This document shows positions 1 through 7,587 of a stretch of DNA of 18,917 nt, in pieces. The stretch comes from an uncultured Clostridia bacterium (GTDB lineage Bacteria; Bacillota; Clostridia; Christensenellales; CAG-314), in NCBI GenBank assembly GCA_934203075.1, contig CAKPYT010000014.1:1-18917 (forward strand), in the 5' to 3' direction. A model generated the notes under the pieces. The model made no database searches and was not told the DNA's origin. It was given only the letters and a program-made list of their open reading frames with translations. The first letter of the stretch is position 1. Each line of letters starts with the position of its first letter. A program made the translations under genes and the position numbers.

Positions 1-373
1 GCACGGGCGGCTGCATCATCGGCTGCATTGCTCCCGGCTGAGGAACGGCCTCGGGCGTCGGCAACTGGTTGTAGTTCTGCTGTGCCATCGTCACCCCGCT
101 GCGATAATCGTAGCGGCAGTTCGGGCAAAACATGCTGTCCGCCGGGATTGCCGTAGAGCATTGCGGGCAGTACTTCGTTGCCTGCGCTTTGACCAGTTTA
201 TTCCCGCAGCGCTTGCAGAAATTGGCTTCGCTGATGTTCACCGTGTTGCATTTCGGGCAAACGACGGGCTCTTGCGGAGCCTTCAACTGATTGCCGCATT
301 GATAGCAAAACCTTGCCATCAGCGGGTTGGCAGTTCCACATTTATTACAAATGTTATAATTGTTGTTTCCCAT
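1..373 (-). CDS. Triple zinc-ribbon protein, C-terminus beyond window
   Basis: My translation from the ATG at 373 gives an open protein that runs off the left edge, so 124 residues are visible. It begins MGNNNYNICNKCG and holds three four-cysteine zinc ribbons, at C9/C12/C23/C26, C39/C42/C53/C56 and C69/C72/C83/C86, spaced at exactly 30 residues. After residue 95 the sequence turns into a Pro/Gln/Met-rich low-complexity stretch that continues out of view. The start is set by AAGGAG just upstream. It lies 22 bp downstream of the seven-ribbon gene on the same strand and should be co-transcribed with it. Zinc-ribbon domains of this type (DZR/zinc_ribbon_2 style) usually bind Zn structurally and mediate protein contacts. 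The specific function is unknown, and the missing C-terminus could hold membrane segments or another domain. Confidence 0.8.
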   Translation of the reverse strand, partial: MGNNNYNICNKCGTANPLMARFCYQCGNQLKAPQEPVVCPKCNTVNISEANFCKRCGNKLVKAQATKYCPQCSTAIPADSMFCPNCRYDYRSGVTMAQQNYNQLPTPEAVPQPGAMQPMMQPPV

Positions 374-395
374 GCTTTTCTCCTTGAAATGCCTT

Positions 396-1190
396 TTATT
401 GTTTCTTTTGCCCGCAGTTTACGCAAAACAGAGCATCCGCCGTGTTTTGTTGCCCGCAAGAGCAAGTCCATCCGGAAAGGGGCTGTGCGTTTGCCTCCTC
501 CGGCACTTCTGCGGCTGCCGCCGCATCAAACGGAAATTGACAATTCGTACAATAACTTGCGTTGAAATTGTTCTCCGCACCGCACACAAAGCAATACTTC
601 TTCGGTGTTTCCACCTCTAAAATCGAGCCGCAATGTTCGCAATACAATTCCCCCACTTTGTTCAGCGCCCTGCAGTTGGGACAAATCACCTGTGCGTCCT
701 CTTCGGATCCGTTTTCCAGCACGGCCTGAACCATGCGTACATCCGGAAGCGACTCCTTTTCCAGAAACGATACTTCATAATCCGCCTTGACGGATTTGGA
801 TAGATCCGCAAAACAATAGGTGCAATACTGAGCCTCCGCATCGTTCACGTGCCCGCAATTGATACAAACCGCCTTTTTCACGCGGCTGCTGCTGTTGTAC
901 TCCGTCACGTCTTTCCCGCAGGAGGTGCAATAGACCGTATCCACCGAAATCGGGCTATGACAAAACGGACATTCCGTCATGTCGCTTTCCGCCGCGTCTG
1001 CCGAAAGAACCTGCTTGCCATCGCCGAGCGGAGCCCCGCACTGCATGCAAAACACGTTGGATTCCTCATTGGCTTCCCCGCATTCGGGGCAGATTTTTTC
1101 TGCCACCTCATACAAATCGGTCGAACCGCACTGGAAGCAGAAAACCGTATTCGATTTATTCAGTTCGCCGCAATTTCTACACTTCTTCAT
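396..1190 (-). CDS. Seven-zinc-ribbon array protein
   Basis: This 264-residue protein is composed almost entirely of zinc ribbons. Cysteine quartets sit near residues 4-21, 34-51, 74-91, 109-126, 170-187, 200-217 and 243-259, giving 28 cysteines. The last ribbon has a CxC instead of CxxC first knuckle. A cysteine-free acidic linker occupies about 131-165, and an Ala/Glu-rich linker precedes ribbon 7. No signal peptide, membrane segment or enzymatic domain is visible, so it is probably a cytoplasmic scaffold or Zn-binding protein. The ATG at 1190 is preceded by AGAAGGGG. A consensus promoter lies immediately upstream, and a triple-ribbon gene follows after 22 bp. Assignment to a zinc-ribbon family is secure; the role is unknown. 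Confidence 0.85.
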   Translation of the reverse strand: MKKCRNCGELNKSNTVFCFQCGSTDLYEVAEKICPECGEANEESNVFCMQCGAPLGDGKQVLSADAAESDMTECPFCHSPISVDTVYCTSCGKDVTEYNSSSRVKKAVCINCGHVNDAEAQYCTYCFADLSKSVKADYEVSFLEKESLPDVRMVQAVLENGSEEDAQVICPNCRALNKVGELYCEHCGSILEVETPKKYCFVCGAENNFNASYCTNCQFPFDAAAAAEVPEEANAQPLSGWTCSCGQQNTADALFCVNCGQKKQ

Positions 1191-1216
1191 TTTGGCCCCT
1201 TCTGGTTCTCGGCTCT

Positions 1217-1245
1217 ATTGTAGTATTTTTACTTTACTTTGTCAA
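1217..1245 (-). promoter_or_regulatory. Promoter of the zinc-ribbon operon
   Basis: On the minus strand TTGACA (1245-1240), a 17-bp spacer and TACAAT (1222-1217) form a near-perfect vegetative promoter. It lies between the end of glnS and the seven-ribbon gene. It makes that operon independent of dnaB-glnS, from which no terminator separates it. Confidence 0.75.
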
Positions 1246-1253
1246 TCGACAAA
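1238..1253. promoter_or_regulatory. Inverted repeat over the -35 box, possible operator
   Basis: TTTGTC and GACAAA form a perfect 6-bp inverted repeat around a 4-bp centre, overlapping the -35 hexamer of the zinc-ribbon operon promoter. No T-tract follows on the minus strand, so it is not a good glnS terminator. It may be a repressor site or simply chance; no cognate regulator gene is adjacent. Confidence 0.3.
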
Positions 1254-1261
1254 CAGGCACG

Positions 1262-2902
1262 CTATTTGTTGAAACTATCCTTCAGTCCGACGATACGATT
1301 TACGACCATTTCTTCCTGGGTGGAATCGCGGTCCACCACGTAGTAGCCGATGCGGGTAAACTGAAATCGGTCTCCCGCCTGTGCGGTTTTCAGATACTTT
1401 TCCGCAAGGGCGGTTTTTACCGTGAGACTGTGCGTGTTGAACCGATCCAGGAAGTTATCCGCCTCGATCGTGTCATCCAGCAGTTTCTCAAACTCCCTCA
1501 CCGTGATGCGATCGCAATTGGAGGCATCCACCCATTGAATCACCCCTTTCACCTTCATGCCGCTGGTGTCGCTTCCGGATTTGCTGTTTTCTACCACGCT
1601 GCATTTCAGATAATCCACGGTGCCGTCTGCCTTTTTCACGACCTCGTCGCAATGGATGATATACGCGCCCTTCAAACGCACGAATCCTTCCGGCTTCAGG
1701 CGATGATACTTCGGGGGCGGATCCAGCGAAAAATCGCTGCCGTCAATATATAGCGTATTCGAGAAGGTCACGTCGTGATGCGTTTTTTCTTCTTCGTTCG
1801 GGTTATTTTCCAACGAAAGCACTTCCCCGCCTTCGTAGTTGGTCAGAAGGACTTTAACGGGATCGAACACCACGTTCACGCGCGTGGTCGTGCGGTTTAA
1901 CTGATCGCGCACACAGCTTTCCAGATAACTCATTTCTACTTCGCTGTTTGCTTTTGCCACGCCGATTCTTTCGCAAAAATCACGAATGGCTTCCGCCGGG
2001 AACCCTTTCCGACGAATGCCGCACAACGTCGGCAAACGGGGATCGTCCCACCCCATCACTTTCTTTTGATCCACCAGCGCTTTCAAAAAACGTTTGGACA
2101 TCACCGCATCCGTCACGTTCAGCCGCGCAAACTCGATCTGCTGCGGGCGCGGCTGCGGAAATTCGCACTCTGCCACGACCCAATCGTACAAAGGACGGTG
2201 ATCCTCGAACTCCAACGTGCAGATGGAATGCGTAATCCCCTCGATGGCATCTTCCAGCGGGTGTGCAAAGTCGTACATCGGGTAGATGCACCAGCGATCC
2301 CCCGTGTTGTGATGCGTAGCGTGCACGATGCGATAAATTACCGGATCCCGCATATTCAGGTTCGGGCTCGCCATATCGATTTTGGCACGCAATACCTTTG
2401 CCCCGTCGGCAAATTCGCCTGCCCGCATGCGGCGGAACAAATCCAGGTTTTCTTCCACGCTCCGTTCCCGATCCTTGCAGTTGAGCCCCGGTTCCGTCAA
2501 CGTTCCGCGCGTCTGACGAATTTCTTCGGCCGACAAATCGCAAACGTAAGCCTTGCCCTTTCGAATCAACAACTCGGCGCATTCGTACATACGATCGAAA
2601 TAGTCGCTGGCAAACAGGAGTTTATCCCAACGGAAACCCAGCCACTCGATATCCTGCTTGATGCTCTCTACGTATTCTTCGTCTTCCTTTACGGGGTTCG
2701 TATCGTCAAAACGCAGGTTGCATTTGCCGTGATACTTCTCCGCAATGCCGAAGTTCAGGCACAAACTTTTGGCGTGCCCCAAATGCAGATAGCCGTTCGG
2801 TTCCGGCGGAAACCTGGTTTGAATTTCCGTCACTTTTCCGCTTGCCAAATCCGTATTGATGATATCTTCAATAAAATTACTGCTTTCTGTTTTCTCCGTC
2901 AT
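1262..2902 (-). CDS. glnS: Glutaminyl-tRNA synthetase
   Basis: This cytoplasmic enzyme charges tRNA-Gln with glutamine using ATP. The 546-residue protein is close to the usual length of about 550. The class I signature HLGH is at residues 40-43 within PPEPNGYLHLGHAKS. The second signature, MSK, lies near residue 270 (VMSKRFLK), and the beta-barrel anticodon-binding domains fill the C-terminal half (for example VIQWVDASNC). FDDTNP after the HIGH motif and the GlnRS-type catalytic core distinguish it from GluRS. The ATG at 2902 is preceded by GAGGA, and the gene starts 12 bp after dnaB ends, so the two are co-transcribed. Many Firmicutes make Gln-tRNA by the GatCAB transamidation route; this organism evidently has the direct enzyme, a gene with a known history of horizontal spread. 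No terminator was found downstream. Confidence 0.96.
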   Translation of the reverse strand: MTEKTESSNFIEDIINTDLASGKVTEIQTRFPPEPNGYLHLGHAKSLCLNFGIAEKYHGKCNLRFDDTNPVKEDEEYVESIKQDIEWLGFRWDKLLFASDYFDRMYECAELLIRKGKAYVCDLSAEEIRQTRGTLTEPGLNCKDRERSVEENLDLFRRMRAGEFADGAKVLRAKIDMASPNLNMRDPVIYRIVHATHHNTGDRWCIYPMYDFAHPLEDAIEGITHSICTLEFEDHRPLYDWVVAECEFPQPRPQQIEFARLNVTDAVMSKRFLKALVDQKKVMGWDDPRLPTLCGIRRKGFPAEAIRDFCERIGVAKANSEVEMSYLESCVRDQLNRTTTRVNVVFDPVKVLLTNYEGGEVLSLENNPNEEEKTHHDVTFSNTLYIDGSDFSLDPPPKYHRLKPEGFVRLKGAYIIHCDEVVKKADGTVDYLKCSVVENSKSGSDTSGMKVKGVIQWVDASNCDRITVREFEKLLDDTIEADNFLDRFNTHSLTVKTALAEKYLKTAQAGDRFQFTRIGYYVVDRDSTQEEMVVNRIVGLKDSFNK

Positions 2903-2914
2903 ATTCCGGTTCCT

Positions 2915-4417
2915 CTATTCTTCTTCCTCTTCGGGCGCATCCTCCGGTGCGGGGATGTTGTTCATCATGTCTTCCATCTCTTTTTGCTCCTGCGGCAAAA
3001 TTTCTTTTGCGCGCTGCATTTTTTGTGCCTGCAGTGCCTCGTGCTGTCTGGTGATGCTTGCCCGGTAAGAAGCGTCGTCGCTATCCACAAACCGCACGAT
3101 GTTTCCCATAAACTTCAACGGAATGTCCACATCCGATTGACCGTTACGGTTTTTTGCAATCGTCAGGAGAATATCTTTTGCTCCGCTTTCCTGATCTTCC
3201 TCCATCTGCTGCTTCGAAAGAAACAACACGATATCGGCATCCTGCTCAATTGCCCCGGATTCTCTCAGGTCGCTCAACTGCGGACGTTTATCTTTTCGGT
3301 TTTCTTTTTCGATGGAACGGCTTAATTGGCTCAGTGCCAGAATCGGCACGCCCAGTTCCTTTGCCGCAATCTTCAGATTACGCGTAATATCTGCCACTTC
3401 CTGCTGACGGTTGCTGTCTCTGCTTCTGCGGTCGCTGTCCATCAACTGAATATAGTCGATCATCACAAAATCCAGTCCGTAGCGGCTTTTCAGGCGGCGA
3501 CACTTGCTGACGATTTGCTGTACCGTCGTCATGGAAGTATCGTCCACAAAAATCTTGGCCTGACTCAACACGTCGTTTGCTTTCCAAAGATCCGTCCAAT
3601 CCTTCGCTTTCAGCGTGCCGTTTAACGCGTTCGTCATACTGACACGCGCCAGCGAACACAGCATTCTCTGCGCAATTTCCGCCTTCGGCATTTCCAAAGA
3701 AAACACGGCGCAGGTCAGCCCGTTTTTGACGGCGGCATTCTCCACGATGTTCATCCCGAGAGACGTTTTTCCGCAGGCAGGCCGGGCAGCCAATACCACG
3801 AGGTTTCCCTTCTGAAACCCGTTTGTCACTTCGTCCAGGTCGTGCAGGCCGCTCAGAACGCCCTTCATCTCTTCACTGTTCTTGTGAATCTGGTCCAGTT
3901 TCGCCATTACGTCGCCGACGCTTTCTTTCAGGTTGGTTAACTCGCCCTGTTCGCCCTGCACGCCGATATCGAAAATCGTCTTTTCCGCCGTTGCCAGCAT
4001 GCGGCTGCGATCGTCGGCGGAGTAACTCTGTTCGATAATATCGTTGCAGCCGTGAATCAACTGGCGCATGGTAGAATCGCGCAGAACAATGTTCAGGTAG
4101 TGCTTAAAGTTTGCGGAACTCGGCACCGTATTATTCAGCGTGGACAGATACGCAATTCCTCCGATGAGGGACATGTTTCCGGATCGCTCGATCTCGTCCG
4201 CCACGGTAACGAAATCCACCGGGCGTCCGCTGCCGGCCACGTTTTGCATGGAGTTGAAAATCGTCTGATGCGTCGGAGTGTAAAAATCCTCCCGACGCAG
4301 CTGCGAAATAATCTCCGGCGCGATTTCCGAATCGATCAGAATGCACCCGAGCAGACTTTGCTCCGCCTCCTGGTTGTGAGGCAGGGTTCTCGCCGCTATC
4401 TTTTTCTTTTCCGCCAT
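2915..4417 (-). CDS. dnaB: Replicative DNA helicase DnaB
   Basis: This is the hexameric 5'-3' helicase that unwinds DNA at the replication fork. At 500 residues it is slightly longer than the usual 440-470. The N-terminal DnaB domain (about 12-115, starting LPHNQEAEQSLLG) is followed by a linker and a RecA-type motor domain. The Walker A motif ARPACGKTS is at about 211-219, where the commoner text is RPSMGKT. Walker B is in VMIDYIQLM, and the arginine-rich conserved SQLSRSIE and LRESGAIEQDAD motifs follow. An acidic Glu-rich tail ends the protein. No intein or frameshift is seen. The ATG at 4417 has AGAGGTGA upstream, and a clear promoter lies at 4472-4500. It is first in an operon with glnS. 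Confidence 0.97.
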   Translation of the reverse strand: MAEKKKIAARTLPHNQEAEQSLLGCILIDSEIAPEIISQLRREDFYTPTHQTIFNSMQNVAGSGRPVDFVTVADEIERSGNMSLIGGIAYLSTLNNTVPSSANFKHYLNIVLRDSTMRQLIHGCNDIIEQSYSADDRSRMLATAEKTIFDIGVQGEQGELTNLKESVGDVMAKLDQIHKNSEEMKGVLSGLHDLDEVTNGFQKGNLVVLAARPACGKTSLGMNIVENAAVKNGLTCAVFSLEMPKAEIAQRMLCSLARVSMTNALNGTLKAKDWTDLWKANDVLSQAKIFVDDTSMTTVQQIVSKCRRLKSRYGLDFVMIDYIQLMDSDRRSRDSNRQQEVADITRNLKIAAKELGVPILALSQLSRSIEKENRKDKRPQLSDLRESGAIEQDADIVLFLSKQQMEEDQESGAKDILLTIAKNRNGQSDVDIPLKFMGNIVRFVDSDDASYRASITRQHEALQAQKMQRAKEILPQEQKEMEDMMNNIPAPEDAPEEEEE

Positions 4418-4471
4418 GATTCACCTCTTTCCGATTGCTTTGCAAACAGAGTCATTTTTTCTTTATCTAGT

Positions 4472-4500
4472 AGTATAACAAAAAACGGATGTTTTTTCAA
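4472..4500 (-). promoter_or_regulatory. Promoter of dnaB-glnS
   Basis: On the minus strand TTGAAA (4500-4495), a 17-bp spacer and TATACT (4477-4472) stand about 55 bp before the dnaB start codon. The arrangement fits a vegetative promoter driving dnaB and glnS. Confidence 0.7.
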
Positions 4501-4541
4501 CCTCTGATACGATTTTCTCCTCTATTTTTCTCAAATCGATT

Positions 4542-4569
4542 AAAAAAAGGGGGTGCTCCGCGCACCCCC
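4542..4569 (-). terminator. Terminator of the collagen-like gene
   Basis: GGGGGTGC (4549-4556) pairs with GCACCCCC (4562-4569) around a 5-base loop. On the minus strand the hairpin is followed by seven Ts (4548-4542). It lies just after the stop codon of the collagen-repeat gene and insulates it from the dnaB promoter. Confidence 0.9.
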
Positions 4570-4584
4570 GAAAAAAGAAGAATT

Positions 4585-6180
4585 CTACGCCAGCGGCGCA
4601 GCAGATAAATAAAGCGTCGAAGTTGTTTCGTCCACCTTGCAATACCAGCCGCCGCACGTCGACGGGCTCGCCGCCGGAACGGCAGAAAGATACCCGGCGT
4701 CGTTCGTCAACTCGCTGACTTTGGTTTTTTGCGCCGCTTCCGCTACCTTTCCGCCGGAAACGCACAGCAAAGCCCCCTCCGACAGATCGGAGACTGCCGT
4801 TTGCGCAGAGAGTACGTTCGGCCCGGGCTCCCCCGTTTCGCCTTTGGCACCGGTGTCCCCCTTGTCTCCTTTTTCTCCGCGGTCGCCTTTCAGATTCCGC
4901 GGGGAGGGATTCTCCAGATTGCCGTCGTTTGACCAGGAAAGAACACCGCTCTCGTCCACGTTCGGCAAAAACGTAGCACCGTTTTTGCCGTTTGCCCCGG
5001 CTGCGCCTTGCTCTCCCTTTTCACCGGGACTGCCCGGCTCTCCCTTGTCGCCCTTGGCTCCTTTCAGGTTCACGGGGGCAGGGTTTGCACGGTTTCCGTC
5101 GTTCGTCCACGAAAGAGTCCCGTCCTCCCCCACCTGCGGAGTATACGTCACACCGTCCTGCCCGGCAGCGCCCGGATTCCCTTTGACGCCGTTTGCCGAA
5201 ATTCCCGTATCCGTACCGTCCACCCACCAGTGCAGATTTTCTCCGATCCGAGGGGTCGATCCGGCGGCTCCTTTTTCTCCCTGAGCGCCCGTTTCGCCGC
5301 GGTCGCCCTTCTCTCCTTTCAGGTTTACCGACGCGGGGTTTTCCAGCCCGCCTTCGTTACTCCACGAAAGAACGCCGGCTTCGCTGACGGTCGGCACGTA
5401 AACGGGGCCGGCTTCGCCTTTCTCTCCGCGATCGCCCTTTTCACCCTTCTCGCCGCGCGTTCCTTTCAAATTTACGGCCACAGGGTTTGCGAGCCCGCGG
5501 TCGTTCGTCCAGGAGAGGGTTCCGTCTTCCCCCACCTGCGGCAAAAACGTGGCGCCGCTGTTCCCGTCCGCACCGGGCGTCCCCGCTTCCCCGCGAGACG
5601 GCAAATGTGTATCCTCCCCGTTGATCCACCAGGTTCCGTTCGTTCCGATTTGCGGCGTAGCCCCGTCAAAAAGACCGTTCTCCTTTTGCTGCAGCAGCGT
5701 TTGCGCAACGTTTTGGGCAGCGTCCCCCTTGGCGGCTGCCTGCGCTGCGGCATCCGTTGCCTGCTGCAGTGCTTTTTCGGCCTGCGCAAGGAAATCCGCC
5801 GATTGATACGTTGCCGTCGTGCCGTTGATGGACCGATTCACCGGGAACGACGCCGAATTGCTTTTTACGGATTTGAACAGAATGCGTTGATCCTGCGGGT
5901 CGTAAGCCGAAATTTGAGCATACACCCTGCCGGATCGTTTCAGAATACTGTTTTCAAAATCGTAACTGATTTTTTGATTCGCCACCGGCAATTGCGGCGT
6001 GAGAAATTTCTTTCCGTCCGGGCAATAGAACTCCAGATAAAACCGATACGATTCCCACCCTTGCGGAATCGAAATCTGAATGGTTGTACTGAGATTCTCT
6101 CCTTCGTTAATTTCCGGAATTTGATCGAAAACGAGCAATTTATCCGTTCCTAAAGTTGCCTGTAAAACGTTGATACCCAT
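4585..6180 (-). CDS. Collagen-repeat, phage tail-fibre-like protein
   Basis: I place the start at the ATG at 6180, giving MGINVLQATL and 531 residues, because AAAGGA lies 8 bases upstream; the frame opens further but has no binding site there. Residues 1-120 resemble the N-terminal domain of phage baseplate upper proteins (BppU-like). An Ala/Gln-rich helical stretch follows (128-167). Collagen Gly-X-Y blocks come next (197-208, 240-258, 289-307, 331-343, 374-401, 432-453). They alternate with four copies of a 31-residue module ending in LSWxN...NPxxxNLKG (210-240, 259-289, 344-374, 402-432) and two shorter Trp-Trp modules (about 172-191 and 308-328). The C-terminus carries KVSELTNDAGYL, a text common in phage tail fibres, and four cysteines occur in total. 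No signal peptide is visible. It has its own promoter and terminator and no phage gene neighbours. Role inferred: fibrous receptor-binding or surface protein. Confidence 0.85.
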   Translation of the reverse strand: MGINVLQATLGTDKLLVFDQIPEINEGENLSTTIQISIPQGWESYRFYLEFYCPDGKKFLTPQLPVANQKISYDFENSILKRSGRVYAQISAYDPQDQRILFKSVKSNSASFPVNRSINGTTATYQSADFLAQAEKALQQATDAAAQAAAKGDAAQNVAQTLLQQKENGLFDGATPQIGTNGTWWINGEDTHLPSRGEAGTPGADGNSGATFLPQVGEDGTLSWTNDRGLANPVAVNLKGTRGEKGEKGDRGEKGEAGPVYVPTVSEAGVLSWSNEGGLENPASVNLKGEKGDRGETGAQGEKGAAGSTPRIGENLHWWVDGTDTGISANGVKGNPGAAGQDGVTYTPQVGEDGTLSWTNDGNRANPAPVNLKGAKGDKGEPGSPGEKGEQGAAGANGKNGATFLPNVDESGVLSWSNDGNLENPSPRNLKGDRGEKGDKGDTGAKGETGEPGPNVLSAQTAVSDLSEGALLCVSGGKVAEAAQKTKVSELTNDAGYLSAVPAASPSTCGGWYCKVDETTSTLYLSAAPLA

Positions 6181-6188
6181 AAACTCCA

Positions 6189-6194
6189 TCCTTT
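6189..6194 (-). promoter_or_regulatory. Ribosome binding site fixing the 6180 start
   Basis: AAAGGA on the minus strand stands 8 bases before the ATG at 6180. The in-frame ATG at 6189 overlaps this site, and the TTG at 6201 has no purine-rich sequence upstream, so 6180 is the best start of the collagen-like gene. Confidence 0.65.
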
Positions 6195-6215
6195 GTTCCA
6201 AACGCGTCCGTAAAA

Positions 6216-6243
6216 ATTATACAATAGGATCTTTCGTTTCCAA
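6216..6243 (-). promoter_or_regulatory. Promoter of the collagen-like gene
   Basis: On the minus strand TTGGAA (6243-6238), a 16-bp spacer and a perfect TATAAT (6221-6216) precede the gene by about 36 bp. The orphan gene should therefore be expressed on its own. Confidence 0.65.
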
Positions 6244-6461
6244 CGCTTTACTGCCGCAAAATCCAAAAAGATCTCTCTCCTCCGCTCTGGATTTTCTCCT
6301 CCGCGGTTGCCGTCGCGGCCCGGCCTTTCTTTTACGCCCCTCCCGTTCCCGGTGCTTTTGCGGGAAGAATTCGCTTTTTCTTCGGCTTGCTTTTGTTTGC
6401 CTCCAAAACACAAAAAACGTCGGAACTGAAATTCTCCGGAAGCCCCCCCTTTTACGCAAAC
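6244..6461. other. Intergenic stretch, no gene seen
   Basis: The pyrimidine-rich (plus strand) stretch between the collagen-gene promoter and the galE terminator holds no convincing gene. The frames crossing it have low-complexity Arg/Lys- or Phe/Leu-rich translations and no ribosome binding site. The only structure noted is 6361-6382, a near copy of one arm of the terminator at 6465-6498. Confidence 0.5.
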
Positions 6462-6498
6462 AAAAAAAAGCGAACTCCGCACGGGAAATTCGCTTTTT
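6462..6498. terminator. Terminator after galE, bidirectional form
   Basis: AAAAAGCGAA (6465-6474) pairs with TTCGCTTTTT (6489-6498) around a 14-base loop. On the minus strand it ends in eight Ts, about 75 bp after the galE stop codon, so it probably ends the galE operon. The plus-strand face also has a T-tract. Confidence 0.75.
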
Positions 6499-6569
6499 CT
6501 TTTTCCTTTTCAAATTCAAAATCAGCCGCTTTTCGTGAACAAAAAACCGTCCTCGGCGCCCGCCGTTCC

Positions 6570-7586
6570 TTATTCGTCGTAACCGTTCGGGTTCTGACTT
6601 TGCCAACGCCACGTATCGCGGCACATTTCTTCCAGGCTGAACTCGCTTTGCCAGCCGAGTTCTTTTTTGGCTTTTGTCGGGTCGGCATAGTATTCTGCCA
6701 CGTCACCGCTTCTGCGGGGCACAAACCGATAGGGTATCTTTCTGCCGCTGGCCTTTTCGAAGGCAGAGACAACGTCCAACACGCTGTAGCCGACACCGGT
6801 ACCGAGGTTGCAGATGAACACCCCGCTTTGCGCCGCCAGTTTTTGCAGTGCGCACACGTGCCCGCGCGCCAGGTCCACCACGTGGATATAATCCCGTACG
6901 CCGGTGCCGTCCTTTGTGGGATAATCGTTTCCGAAAACGTTCAATTGCGGAAGTTTCCCCACGGCGACCTGTGCCACGTACGGCAGCAGATTGTTGGGAA
7001 TTCCGTTCGGATCCTCTCCGATCCAGCCGCTTTCGTGGGCGCCGATGGGGTTAAAATACCGCAGCAGCGCTACGGAAAGAGCGGGATCCGCAACGGAAGC
7101 GTCCGTCAACAATAATTCGTTGATATATTTGGTGTTGCCGTACGGATTCGTCGGGTGCAATGCCGCCGTTTCCGGAATGGGCACGCTCTCCGGCTCTCCG
7201 TATACCGTAGCGGAACTGCTGAACACGATTCGCTTTACGCCGTGTTTTTGCATGCATCTTAACAGCACCACGGTGCTTCCCACGTTGTTGCGATAATACT
7301 TTACGGGGTTCGCCACGCTTTCGCCCACCGCTTTATAGCCTGCAAAATGAATCACGTCCGTAATTTCTTCCCGTTCGAAGACTTCGTTCAGGGCCGCTTC
7401 GTCGCAAACGTCCACCCGATAGAACGGAAGATCCCTCCCGCAGATTTTTGCCAAACGGTGCAAAACTTCCGGCTTGGAATTTGAAAAATTATCCACAATC
7501 ACCGGCTGATATCCGGCTTTTTCCAGCTCAACCACGGTATGGCTGCCGATATATCCGGCGCCGCCCGTTACCAAAACTTTTCCCAT
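6570..7586 (-). CDS. galE: UDP-glucose 4-epimerase
   Basis: This enzyme interconverts UDP-glucose and UDP-galactose with bound NAD+, feeding galactose use and envelope polysaccharides. It belongs to the extended short-chain dehydrogenase family. From the ATG at 7586 the protein has 338 residues, the same as E. coli GalE. The nucleotide-binding GGAGYIGSH sits at residues 8-16. The catalytic Ser/Thr region is FSSSATVYG and the YxxxK pair is in NPYGNTKYINE. The frame opens upstream to 7610, but AAAGGAGTGAT lies directly before 7586 and the upstream codons fall inside galU. The galU stop and this ATG are separated by one base, so the pair is translationally coupled. It is last in the acetyltransferase-galU-galE operon. 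Confidence 0.95.
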   Translation of the reverse strand: MGKVLVTGGAGYIGSHTVVELEKAGYQPVIVDNFSNSKPEVLHRLAKICGRDLPFYRVDVCDEAALNEVFEREEITDVIHFAGYKAVGESVANPVKYYRNNVGSTVVLLRCMQKHGVKRIVFSSSATVYGEPESVPIPETAALHPTNPYGNTKYINELLLTDASVADPALSVALLRYFNPIGAHESGWIGEDPNGIPNNLLPYVAQVAVGKLPQLNVFGNDYPTKDGTGVRDYIHVVDLARGHVCALQKLAAQSGVFICNLGTGVGYSVLDVVSAFEKASGRKIPYRFVPRRSGDVAEYYADPTKAKKELGWQSEFSLEEMCRDTWRWQSQNPNGYDE

Positions 7587-7587
7587 A

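Noticed and set aside
2066..3325. Long plus-strand open frame (419 codons) across the start of glnS and the end of dnaB
   Set aside because: It is antisense to two well-recognised genes, has no ribosome binding site, and its translation looks like the complement of coding DNA.
4885..5583. Repeated DNA in the collagen-like gene considered as a CRISPR array or satellite
   Set aside because: The repeats are in frame, imperfect and explained by Gly-X-Y triplets and the 31-residue protein module; there are no uniform spacers.
5008..6153. Long plus-strand open frame (381 codons) opposite the collagen-like gene
   Set aside because: It is antisense to the Gly-X-Y repeats; the glycine codons of the real gene give Pro/Ala/Ser-rich antisense text. 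There is no start signal.
6181..6201. Earlier start (TTG at 6201 or ATG at 6189) for the collagen-like gene
   Set aside because: The binding site AAAGGA lies between these codons and the ATG at 6180, so only the latter has proper spacing.
4542..6243. Prophage remnant around the tail-fibre-like gene
   Set aside because: Neighbours on both sides are housekeeping genes (dnaB, galE); no other phage gene, integrase or attachment repeat was seen. Kept only as a finding about the single gene.
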